64,000 nucleotides of DNA from Candidula unifasciata (lineage: Eukaryota > Mollusca > Gastropoda > Stylommatophora > Geomitridae), in assembly GCA_905116865.2 (NCBI GenBank), contig CAJHNH020008565.1, positions 682,001 to 746,000 of the forward strand. Reading direction: 5' to 3'. A program made the translations under genes and the position numbers. The notes under the pieces are model-generated. The model was not told the origin of the DNA and ran no database searches. It saw nothing but the letters and a program-made list of their open reading frames with translations. Positions 42,511 through 55,500 of the stretch are shown here, piece after piece; within the stretch, counting starts at the first letter, position 1, and each line of letters starts with the position of its first letter.

Positions 42511-45500
42511 TTATCTGTGATAATTTCATAAAGAATACGTTCTTGAAGTGACACTGTCAGTGAGAGCGCAAATGATGAGGAAAATCTTGAAAATTATAAA
42601 TCTTGAAATAGATCGATAGTAGGAGAAGGGGGTGTGTCCATCAAACGGCAACATCTGGTGTTCACTTTGTAAAACAAAGATGATCCTGATGAGTGGATTC
42701 ACACACAAAGGTGGAATATTGGTGCTAGATAAAAGGTAAGCCCATTTTCTACAATGTCTCCAAGTTTCATCATATTCTAGCCACTCGTTTGCATGTAACT
42801 AATATTTTTGTATATCATGTTGGTTTTTTTGCGGTAAAGCCCAGGAGCTCAGCTTATAGGGACAGTTAGGTTCAGGGCCTCAGGTCTGGTAGGGTTAAGT
42901 GTTGTGGGGGTGTATCGATGGAAGCACTTGCACACAAAACCTACCATATTTCTCTGTTTTCTGCTAGTTGAACAAGTGTATGATAAGTTAGTCATGTCCA
43001 TTGTTTGATGTTGTCATTCCAGCTCCTTCTTTGCCCTCCTCTTCTTCGACTACCCTCCAATGTTCCTTGAAGTACAGTCTTTATAATCGAATCATGTCTC
43101 ACCACGTGCCCGAACCAAGCTAGCTTGCGACGTTTCACCACTGCCAAGAGAGGCTTCTAATGTCCTGCAAATGTATTTATTTTGTCTCTGACGTATCTGT
43201 TAATTTTATGTTCTAAATAAATAGTACGTAAAATTTGTCTGTAGCGTTTATGTTTGAAAGCCTGAATCCTCATTTCTATTTCCACAGTGAGAGTCCAACT
43301 TACCAGTGATTTGTATACATTGACCTTTACTGCAATGCTAATTTTGATCTTCCACAGGAGAAGAAGCATTGACTTGTACTTTTTATGGCTTTAGTTTATT
43401 TTCATTTACCTGGTATAGCCTGGTTATTTGCACTGTAACCCTTTTTGTATGACATATTAAAGTAACCTGGAACACACCTCATAAATAAAATTCCAACAAT
43501 GTTTAGTGACATCTGATTATTGTTCTGACCCAAATAAATAGATTAATTGTTGCAGTGAAGATTAAAGAAAACTGCAAGTGGAACAGAAATATTTCAGCAG
43601 TGTTAAAATTTGTCAAAAGAAGTCACACATGACCACAATATAGGAAGGCAATTGAAACATCCTGAGCTACTGTGTGGCAGGACACATTCAAAGAATTACA
43701 AACTAGTTTTTCTTGTCTTGCTGTCTTGTTGTATCTACAGGACAGTGATTATACTGTATTGTTTGTTTCTTTCAGATCACTTGAAAAAAATTCTGGCACA
43801 GATTAGAATTCAAAGTGAAATGTCAGGTCAGTGGAATAATATGTTTACTCATTTTCATTGGTAGTTGGCACTAGTTTAAATAAAATCATTTTAGCAGACT
43901 GTCGTGGGTTTCTTGTGGATACCTTTGTAATGAGTGTGAGTTTGAATCCCATCACTCCACCTCCACATGAGAAACTGGACTTGTGTCTAGATTAAGATGA
44001 TACCAGACAAACTCATGGATATCCAAGAAAATAGCCATATTTGGCTTTAAATATAATTAACAGTAGCTGTACTTGGTACCTATGGGGGGAAAAAAAGGAT
44101 TAAAAAAAGTAAAGGATCTTTTCCACGCCTTCAGGAATTTTGGGCACATAGGGCTAGATCTATATTTTATAGACCAATCAGCACTTGGTGGGTGAAATAG
44201 TCATCATCACGCCGTTCACCTTTGCTTCCCAGGACTCTACTTTTACCCATTTAAGGCTGAGTCAGCCTGGGAGCCAAGGTCATTTTTTAAGAAAGTCCAG
44301 TATCATCAGAATCTGAACCCATGACCTTCCAAGAGGCACTTGGTATTTACCAATTTACATGTAAGTGCCAGTTGACTTACATCTGTCGAACGGAGAGACA
44401 GCTTGGAAATAGATTGGCAGAGCACATACCCAAATGGCTACATACACAGCTCAGTGATCCTTCTAGGGTGTCGAGACCAGTCAAGAGGAAAGAACCTGTT
44501 TCTTCCATAGGACGTCATCTACTTAATTCCGGACACATAAATGACACAGACAGAGCTTTCCATGTGGTTTACCACACTCCTAACAGGAGACTGTTGAGAA
44601 TCGCCAAAGCTTTAAAAATAAAATCAATAACCCCGTTCTTTGTAAGCAGACGGAATTTATCATAAATTAGAAGTTACCCTGGTAAGTCACGTGCCTATGG
44701 TGAGCTTCCGGCGGCCATGAAACAGACGCAATGTGTCAGAAGAAACTATTCACATTTCAGTTGAATTTTTTCATTTTTGTGCTTTATTTTATGTTGATGT
44801 AACTCTGTAGTAATGCACCTGATGAGATACAGCGAAATATGCCTGGTAATAAATTTTTCAATGTATTGTTTGAATCCGCATTATTTAAAATTATTTGCCC
44901 ATTACATAATTTTTTCCCACTCAGTTTGTTACAAGGCTGTTTGTGGCAGCTTCCTGTGTTATCATTATTATCATGTCTGTCTGAGCTAACATTCAAAATT
45001 TTATGCTCACTTGCATCGGAAGTGTACACTGTAACAGCTATAAAAAAAAAACACACTTAAGGAACAGTTATAAACATATTAACAAAATGTCACAAAATAC
45101 TTCGAAATATTTAAATCAGAAAAACTTGAGTATCAAATAAACTGAGATGTGAAACTATGACAAAAGGCATGAAAGAGGATCATCTGCCAGTTGTCTGGAT
45201 GGTCACTCTGGTCTTTGAAGCAAATAATGCACTTGATAAATCAGGTCAAAGACTACATTTGCAACAACAGTTGTATGGTGCTTATTTTCAGTACACTCCT
45301 AATCACCTATTTTAAAGGTTCAACATAATGCCAACAATTTAAAACATGCACAATTTAAGTGACATATTAAAACATCGCACATAGTGCCAAAAGTACAGTT
45401 TTGCTCGACAAGGGTAAAATATTATCACGTTTGTAAGAAAGTACCAAATTTAGCAGCCCTATTTTTCCTAATCTCAGTTATCAGAGTTTAGCTCCTCCCC

Positions 45501-46340
45501 CTATTTTTTATTATATCACAGCTCCTCCCCCTTAAAAAAAATATATCACAGTTTCCCTTGGGAGAGGCTTTAATTAGCCCCACCACTGAGGTACTTTCAT
45601 ACTACAGTAGTCTTTCTTTGTAGCTGTCATTCATTTAATGATTGCATATCTTCTCATCAAACATTTTAAAGTGGGGCCGTCTGGTTTTTCCAGTATACAT
45701 AATAGGTGCGAAAAACCAGCCTTGTTTTTTTTTTTCACTAGAGCCACCAGTCTGAAACTTTCTTCTTATCAGGCTTACCTCCCCTATATGGGAAAGTCTG
45801 AAGGGCTTTTGTTAGCTGGGATTTTGATACTTTAACTGTAAAATTTGGTAATATTAGACCAGTGATAGTTTCTTTGTCTGGTCTAAAAACTGGAAACAAT
45901 TTGTAATCAAACGTTTTAGTATTTGAGCCTAGCGTATAGTAAAATTAATTCTTTGTTTCTTTATTTAACAAAGAAAGTTTATTAAACACTACATTTTGAA
46001 ATCACTGATGTGCTTCTGTGGCACAGGCAGATGATGAAAATAGAACAACCATGTCACACACACTAAAAAGTATCCAGTCATCTCCTTTGAGATGCAACTT
46101 TTCTTTATTTTGAAACCCCACCCAGGGGCCGCAATATAGCCCGGCCATAAATATGGTCTAATGGCTGAACGCGGTTTCTGAGACCTCTCCATGGGTGATC
46201 CTCATCCACATGGTGGCACTTTGTGTCATCAGGTGTTTATCGCTTGTATGATGTCCTAGTGGGGTAAAAATCTACTACTACTGATACTACTACTACTACT
46301 ACTACTACTGATACTACTACTACTACTACTACTACTGCTG

Positions 46341-46378
<38 letters not shown>

Positions 46379-46496
46379 GCTACTACTACTACTACTACTA
46401 CTGCTATTACTGCTACTACTGCTACTACTACTACTACTGCTACTACTACTACTACTACTACTGCTATTACTACTACTACTACTACTACTACTACTG

Positions 46497-46530
<34 letters not shown>

Positions 46531-49500
46531 CATGTCTCATATTAATGGTATCCATGCTCTGTGATTACTGTAAACATGTTTTTTTTAAATAATCATTCAT
46601 ATTTTAAAGAGCAGTTTGTTCCCTATTTTTTTTTTCATTTATTTGTTTTTAACAATGTGAGGGAAATATAAACATCTAGAGATAAACAACATTTAAAAAA
46701 AATTAGAATTGACAATTTGTTGAAAGTGCATGCGTGTGAGTGCGTGCGTGTGCAAGCAATTAGAGAGTCGAATTGCAGCACCCAAAAATGTACATCTGTT
46801 GAAAATTACAATTAGAATTCATTTTATGAAAAACAATCATATAGGGTTTTGGAAAGATCTGTGGAAGGAGGGATAGAAGAAGACAACAAGAGAAGATTCT
46901 TGACAGTCTTGTTACATGGCATGGAAGTGTGTCGGCACATGAACTGATACATGCTGCAGAAGATCGCAGATTGTGGAGCGGCATGATTGCCCATGCCACC
47001 TGATGATGATGATAATGAGGGTTTTGGAGAGATTCGAAATTAAAATACACTAGTTGAAAGAAATAAAAAATATGCAAAGGACACTCTTATAAAAACCACA
47101 TTAGAGGTAAAAAAATGAAGGTAGTCGGCAGGCACGAGGAAGGCAGATAGGGATGTAAGTAAAGAATAACATTCACGGATGGTAGAGATGAACAGCAGTC
47201 TCAGAGAGTGCATAACTAGGGTGAAAGACAGATCATGTAGGAGATTGTACCCACACACAAAAAAATAATAACTTAAAAATGGTTATAAAAGAACGTGCAA
47301 CCAGAAAAAGAAAAGATTTACTACATCAGTCAATCAGGTGTCATCTTCACAATAAAGGCTGAATGCAATGGATGGATTGCCAACATTCTCTATCTTTTGT
47401 CATAGTAGTACATTCTCTCAAACATCTGTTTGTCTATCTCTTAGTGTTGTCCTCCCACTTGTATCATTGTCTACTTCTTGCTATCTTTCAGCTGACTATA
47501 ATGATGGTGTTATTGTTGTCCAGTTATTCTTGTCACTATTAAACAGACTAGGCTGGGCCCACATGTATCATTGTCTACCTCTTGCTGTCTTTCAGCTTAC
47601 TATAATGATGGTGTTATTGTTGTCTGGTTACAATCTATTCTTGTCGCTATTTAACAGACCAGGCTGAGCCCACATGTATCGTTGTCTACCTCTTGCTATC
47701 TTTCAGCTGACTATAATAATGTTGCTACTGTTGTCTGGTTACATTCTATTCTTGTCACTATTGAATTGTTCAACAGACCAGACTGGGCCCACTTGTATCA
47801 TTGTCTACCTCTTGCTGACTTTCAACTTACTGTGATGCTGGTGTTATTGTTGTCTGGCTACATTCTATCCTTGTCACTATTTAACAGACCATGCTGGGCC
47901 AGGCGGAGATAACCAGATGGAGGTTGAGGTCCGGAAACAGGTGGAGGAAGAGAAGTTTGTGTGAGTGTTTTCATTGATCTGTCCATAGTTTTAGTTTGTC
48001 AGGACATTTCCTAGTGTGAAATCATGTGTTTATGGGAGTCAAGATCATTTTTGAAAAAGGTCAGCCTTAATCAGGAACTGAACCCATGACCTTCTGAACT
48101 GCAGTCGACCATCTAGCTGCTACACCATAGCAGCTCCCATGTTTGTGAAGGAGGAGGGAAATTATGGTTGGGAGCCTCACCTACCAAGATAGTGGCCCAG
48201 GGGTTGAGCTCCAGCAGTGGCAGGGATGTGGAATCAGGGCTCATAGTGGAAGCTTTCCATGTGTTGCTGGGGGTGCCCATGTGTTGCTGGGGGTGGAATA
48301 GTAACACTATCATCTTCTATGTCTGTCATAGGAGATAACTGAGGAGGGTTTGGCATGTTGGCTACCTCATTCCATCAAAAGCATTAGCCTTTTTGAGAAG
48401 CACTTGACATAATTCTAATAGGCTTCCACATTTGCATGTGTCCAGGTACAAGAACACCTTTATGTCCTTGCGGTCTTTGAAAACTGAGATAGAACACATG
48501 CAGCACTTGCTGGAGAAACTAAAGGTCAAACTGATGAAAGACTTTGAACTTTGGTGGGCAGAACAGTCAGCCAACAGCCGCCTGCCGGTATGTAGTTTCT
48601 GCTTGGAGAAGCATTTATTTCCCTTGTTTAGTTCTATTTTATTATGGTTTCAACTGTGAGAGGCATTCATTTTCTCTGTTTCGTGTCGTTTTCTTTGTGA
48701 TTTCAACTGCAAGTTTTGTGCTTTCACTGTTAGTATAGGAGAGAAGGGATGTGCTGAGACAGTCCCAAGTAACCTGTGTATGTTTAGCTCATTCAAGGGG
48801 GCAGTTTCACACAGATGATATGACAGTATTACTAATTGGTTCAAAGAACAACCAGTCTTTATTCACTACTTTACTGCAGCATATTGTATTGCTACAATCG
48901 GATATTTTGTTTCTTGTCTTTGAAGCATGCTCCAGCAGATATGTCACCACCCATTGGTGCAGGCCAGAGAGTTCTGTCAGCATGGAAGACACCTCCCATA
49001 ACACCTTCAGCATTTCCTAATGGACATGGTACTCAAAGAACCTTCAGCTATGATAATTTGTCCTCACTCAACAATGATGCTGACAATAGAGGCAGCGCAA
49101 CCAGAAAACCAAGGCAAGTCAGCAGTTTGTTCTAAAGAGGAGAATCAAATGTTTGCAGTTTAGTTTATGAGCCGGGATATTTTTTGCTTCTTTTTCTGGT
49201 CTGTATCTCCCCGTATAACAAAGGATCTCAATCTGCTTGTGCGTGTCAAGTCATCCTTTTCTTTACAATCATATGTTGCTCATGCTATGTTCTTCCTATC
49301 CAATCCATCTCTTCATCCTGTGTTCTTTGGTCCCCCCTTGATTACATTGGGCCTGTGGGTTCCAGTGTATATTTTATATATAATACTGAAAAATGCTAGC
49401 TAAAATGTGTGTATTTTACTGCATGGTGTGGAAATGTATTTGTGGATAAGGTATGAGAAGAAATAGAGGAGACTATGATGACAACTTCATAGCATGGTGA

Positions 49501-52500
49501 CGACTAGCAAGATTGATGGAAAACAGCAAGGGAAGACAAAGCAATAATGACCTGCATGGCATGGATACATGGATGGAGAGGAGGAGGGGCCACAAAAGAA
49601 TGGCCATGATCCCTGATTTTAGTGCTAAGGCTTATGCTTATCGACAGCGCACATGATGATGATGATTGGGAAATGCTCAGAAGAGACATTTTAAAGCTAA
49701 ATCTCAGGGAGAAGGGAAGGTTCCTGTTTTACTGATATGTGACAACACTATAGTAAAAGTTGAAGAACCTTTTTTATATCAGGCATATAATGTTAGTCTT
49801 GTATTGTTTTAGAACCTTTTTTATATAATGCTAGACTTGTATTGTTTTAAAACTTTTTTTTATATCAGGCATATAATGCTAGACTCGTATTGTTTTGGAA
49901 CCTTTTTTATATCAGGCATATAATGCTAGACTCGTATTGTTTTAGAACCTTTTTTATATCAGGCATATAATGCTAGACTCGTATTGTTTTAGAACCTTTT
50001 TTATATCAGGCATATAATGCTAGACTCGTATTGTTTTAGAACCTTTTTTATATCAGGCATATAATGCTAGACTCGTATTGTTTTAGAACCTTTTTTATAT
50101 CAGGCATATAATGCTAGACTCGTATTGTTTTAGAACCTTTTTTATATCAGGCATATAATGCTAGACTCGTATTGTTTTAGAACCTTTTTTATATCAGGCA
50201 TATAATGCTAGACTCGTATTGTTTTAGAACCTTTTTTATATCAGGCATATAATGCTAGACTCGTATTGTTTTAGAACCTTTTTTATATCAGGCATATAAT
50301 GCTAGACTCGTATTGTTTTAGAACCTTTTTTATATCAGGCATATAATGCTAGACTCGTATTGTTTTAGAACCTTTTTTTATATCAGGCATATAATGCTAG
50401 ACTCGTATTGTTTTAGAACCTTTTTTATATCAGGCATATAATGCTAGACTCGTATTGTTTTAGAACCTTTTTTATATCAGGCATATAATGCTAGACTCGT
50501 ATTGTTTTAGAACCTTTTTTATATCAGGCATATAATGCTAGACTCGTATTGTTTTAGAACCTTTTTTATATCAGGCATATAATGCTAGACTCGTATTGTT
50601 TTAGAACCTTTTTTATATCAGGCATATAATGCTAGACTCGTATTGTTTTAGAACCTTTTTTATATCAGGCATATAATGCTAGGCTCGTATTGTTTTAGAA
50701 CCTTTTTTATATCAGGCATATAATGCTAGGCTCGTATTGTTTTAGAACCTTTTTTATATCAGGCATATAATGCTAGGCTCGTATTGTTTTAGAACCTTTT
50801 TTATATCAGGCATATAATGCTAGACTCGTATTGTTTTAGAACCTTTTTTTATATCAGGCATATAATGCTAGACTCGTATTGTTTTAGAACCTTTTTTATA
50901 TCAGGCATATAATGCTAGACTCGTATTGTTTTAGAACCTTTTTTATATCAGGCATATAATGCTAGACTCGTATTGTTTTAGAACCTTTTTTTATATCAGG
51001 CATATAATGCTAGGCTCGTATTGTTTTAGAACCTTTTTTATATCAGGCATATAATGCTAGGCTCGTATTGTTTTAGAACCTTTTTTATATCAGGCATATA
51101 ATGCTAGACTCGTATTGTTTTAGAACCTTTTTTATATCAGGCATATAATGCTAGACTCGTATTGTTTTAGAACCTTTTTTATATCAGGCATATAATGCTA
51201 GACTCGTATTGTTTTAGAACCTTTTTTATATCAGGCATATAATGCTAGACTCGTATTGTTTTAGAACCTTTTTTATATCAGGCATATAATGCTAGACTCG
51301 TATTGTTTTAGAACCTTTTTTATATCAGGCATATAATGCTAGACTCGTATTGTTTTAGAACCTTTTTTATATCAGGCATATAATGCTAGACTCGTATTGT
51401 TTTAGAACCTTTTTTATATCAGGCATATAATGCTAAACTCGTATTGTTTTAGAACCTTTTTTATATCAGGCATATAATGCTAGACTCGTATTGTTTTAGA
51501 ACCTTTTTTATATCAGGCATATAATGCTAGACTCGTATTGTTTTAGAACCTTTTTTATATCAGGCATATAATGCTAGACTCGTATTGTTTTAGAACCTTT
51601 TTTATATCAGGCCTATAATGCTAGACTCGTATTGTTTTAGAACCTTTTTTATATCAGGCATATAATGCTAGACTCGTAATGTTTTCAGCACTAGGTAGGT
51701 TATGTGGTCAGCATCATGCTGGTCACTTTTACTTTACACTCTAGAGGAGAGGGAGTCGCTGTGGCGGAGCGGCTAGACGCTTGCCGCGGATCGGAAGGTT
51801 GTGGGTTTGCTCCCTGGCGGAGCCAGATTTGTTCAAAAATGACCTTGGTCGACCCAGCCTTGACTGGGTACCGGGTGCAGTCCCTGGAAGTAAAGGCGGC
51901 CGGCATGATGCTGACCACATCATCCATGTTCTACTGATTGGTCTTTAAAAATATAGGTCTAGCCCTTTATGCCCTATACGCCTAAAGGCGTGGAAAAGAG
52001 TCCTTTACCTTTTTTTTTTTTTACTTACTAGAAAGGGAAATGCTGTTTTGAAACAAATAATGGTGAAACCTTCTGGAAGATAAAATATAACATTTTAGAC
52101 AGAATACATTGTTATTCAGAATTAAAGAAAGTTGTTAATTAAGTAATAATGCACCTAGGCCTGTCAAAAGAAGCAGGTGCAGGCATTCAGGCACATCCCA
52201 TGGCTTGGGTAGATAGTGGATACTGTCCGTAAATAAAGGCTGGTTGTTCCTTGAACCAATTAGTAATCACTGTCATATCATCTGTGTGAAATTGCCCTCT
52301 TGAATGAGCTAAACATACACAGGTTACATGGGACTGTATCAGCACTTCTCTTCTCTCCTATACTACAAAGACTAACGTGAGAAGATAATGTAAACCACTT
52401 AAGAAAAAACTAATGTGAGAAGATAATGTAAACCACTTAAGAAAAAACTAATGTGAGAAGATTATGTAAACCACTTAAGAAAAAACTAATGTGAGAAGAT

Positions 52501-55500
52501 AATGTAATCCACTTTAAGAAAGACTAACATGAGAAGATAATGTAAACCACTTTAAGAAAGACTAACATGAGAAGATAATGTAAACCACTTTAAGAAGGAC
52601 TAACGTGAGAAGATAATGAAAACCACTTTAAGAAAAACTAATGTGGGAAGATAATGTAATCCACTTTAAGAAGGACTAATGTGAGAAGGTAGTGTAAACC
52701 ACTTTGAGAAAGACTAACGTGAGAAGATAATGTAAACCACTTTAAGAAGGACTAACGTGAGAAGATAATGTAAACCACTTTATAAAAGACTAACACGAGA
52801 AGGTAATTTATGCCATTTCAAGAAGAATTAATGAGAGCAGTGAATATGTATCTATTTAGAACTTGTAAACCCTGTCAAAAGACCGAACTTAGATGATGTT
52901 AAATGTCTGCTGCAACAGGCCTACTGTGGGTGGCCTAAATCTGACAGGGGACAGCCAAGTAGATGCTGACATTGAAGCCTTCGTCAGAGCCAGACAGAAC
53001 ATCCTAAGGAAAGGTAGCATGTTTTCATTGTTAAATCTTTATCTGCAACCTCATAATAGATATGTGGTTGTGAATCGTCATCATCATGCAACAGATCCAT
53101 TGCATTACACTGCATGCATTTCCTTGTCAGCTTTGCCACCTTGTGAACTTTCCTGCACAGGGTGTCCTTGATGTCTTTTTTTCACCCCTGTCTTTCAGCA
53201 AAATCTTCCCTAATTTCTCACAGAGTATCATTTTCACAACTATGTCCATGTTTTGCCCGTCTTTTCTTGAACGTTAAATGTTGAATTGAGAATCAATATC
53301 ACAGCACTCAGGACATTCCCATAAGTGCTGCATCCTCATCTTCAGCAGCAAGCGCAGAGTTCCAGTTCCACTAGTACCAGTAATAGTCTGATAGTGTATC
53401 TATAGTCTGATTGTGTATCTATAGTCTGATTGTGTATCTATAGTCTGATTGTGTATCTACAGTCTGATTATGTATCTATAGTCTGATAGTGTATCTATAG
53501 TCTGATAGTGTATCTAGAGTCTGATAGTGTATCTAGAGTCTGATAGTGTATCTATAGTCTGATAGTGTATCTATAGTCTGATTGTGTATCTATAGTCTGA
53601 TTATATATCTATAGTCTGATAGTGTATCTATAGTCTGATAGTGTATCTATAGTCTGATAGTGTATCTATAGTCTGATAGTGTATCTATAGTCTGATTATG
53701 TATCTATAGTCTGATAGTGTATCTACAGTCTGATTATGTATCTATAGTCTGATAGTGTATCTACAGTCTGATTATGTATCTATAGTCTGATTGTGTATCT
53801 ATAGTCTGATAGTGTATCTATAGTCTGATTGTGTATCTATAGTCTGATAGTGTATCTATAGTCTGATTGTGTATCTATAGTCTGATAGTGTATCTATAGT
53901 CTGATAGTGTATCTACAGTCTGATTATGTATCTATAGTCTGATAGTGTATCTACAGTCTGATTATGTATCTATAGTCTGATAGTGTACCTATAGTCTGAT
54001 TGTGTATCTATAGTCTGATAGTGTATCTATAGTCTGATAGTGTATCTATAGTCTGATTATGTATCTATAGTCTGATTATGTATCTATAGTCTGATAGTGT
54101 ATCTATAGTCTGATAGTGTATCTATAGTCTGATAGTGTATCTATAGTCTGATAGTGTATCTATAGTCTGATAGTGTATCTATAGTCTGATTATGTATCTA
54201 TAGTCTGATTATGTATCTATAGTCTGATAGTGTATCTATAGTCTGATAGTGTATCTATAGTCTGATTGTGTATCTATAGTCTGATAGTGTATCTATAGTC
54301 TGATTGTGTATCTATAGTCTGATTGTGTATCTATAGTCTGATAGTGTATCTATAGTCTGATTGTGTATCTATAGTCTGATAGTGTATCTATAGTCTGATT
54401 GTGTATCTATAGTCTGATTGTGTATCTATAGTCTGATAGTGTATCTATAGTCTGATTGTGTATCTATAGTCTGATAGTGTATCTATAGTCTGATTGTGTA
54501 TCTATAGTCTGATAGTGTATCTATAGTCTGATAGTGTATCTATAGTCTGATTGTGTATCTATAGTCTGATTGTGTATCTATAGTCTGATTGTGTATCTAT
54601 AGTCTGATAGTGTATCTATAGTCTGATTGTGTATCTATAGTCTGATAGTGTATCTATAGTCTGATTGTGTATCTATAGTCTGATTATGCATCTATAGTCT
54701 GATTATGTATCTATAGTCTGATAATGTATCTATAGTCTGATTGTGTATCTATAGTCTGATAGTGTATCTATAGTCTGATTATGTATCTATAGTCTGATTA
54801 TGTATCTATAGTCTGATAGTGTATCTATAGTCTGATAGTGTATCTATAGTCTGATTGTGTATCTATAGTCTGATAGTGTATCTATAGTCTGATTGTGTAT
54901 CTATAGTCTGATTGTGTATCTATAGTCTGATAGTGTATCTATAGTCTGATTGTGTATCTATAGTCTGATAGTGTATCTATAGTCTGATTGTGTATCTATA
55001 GTCTGATTGTGTATCTATAGTCTGATAGTGTATCTATAGTCTGATTGTGTATCTATAGTCTGATAGTGTATCTATAGTCTGATTGTGTATCTATAGTCTG
55101 ATAGTGTATCTATAGTCTGATAGTGTATCTATAGTCTGATTGTGTATCTATAGTCTGATTGTGTATCAATAGTCTGATTGTGTATCTATAGTCTGATAGT
55201 GTATCTATAGTCTGATTGTGTATCTATAGTCTGATAGTGTATCTATAGTCTGATTGTGTATCTATAGTCTGATTATGCATCTATAGTCTGATTATGTATC
55301 TATAGTCTGATAATGTATCTATAGTCTGATTGTGTATCTATAGTCTGATTGTGTATCTATAGTCTGATAGTGTATCTAGAGTCTGATAGTGTATCTAGAG
55401 TCTGATAGTGTATCTATAGTCTGATTGTGTATCTAGTCTGATTGTGTATCTATAGTCTGATTGTGTATCTATAGTTTGATTGTGTATCTATAGTCTGATA

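Noticed and set aside
43555..43620. Alternative KIF6 exon after acceptor TTGTTGCAG
   Set aside because: Joining exon 15 there gives a stop after about 24 codons and no match to KIF6, unlike the exon at 43776.
46237..46555. 98-99 codon poly-Ser and poly-Val ORFs on the - strand
   Set aside because: Products of the (CTA)n microsatellite.
51752..51830. Possible tRNA gene
   Set aside because: A and B box-like motifs exist, but the acceptor stem does not close and the sequence continues into a SINE core found in several other places.
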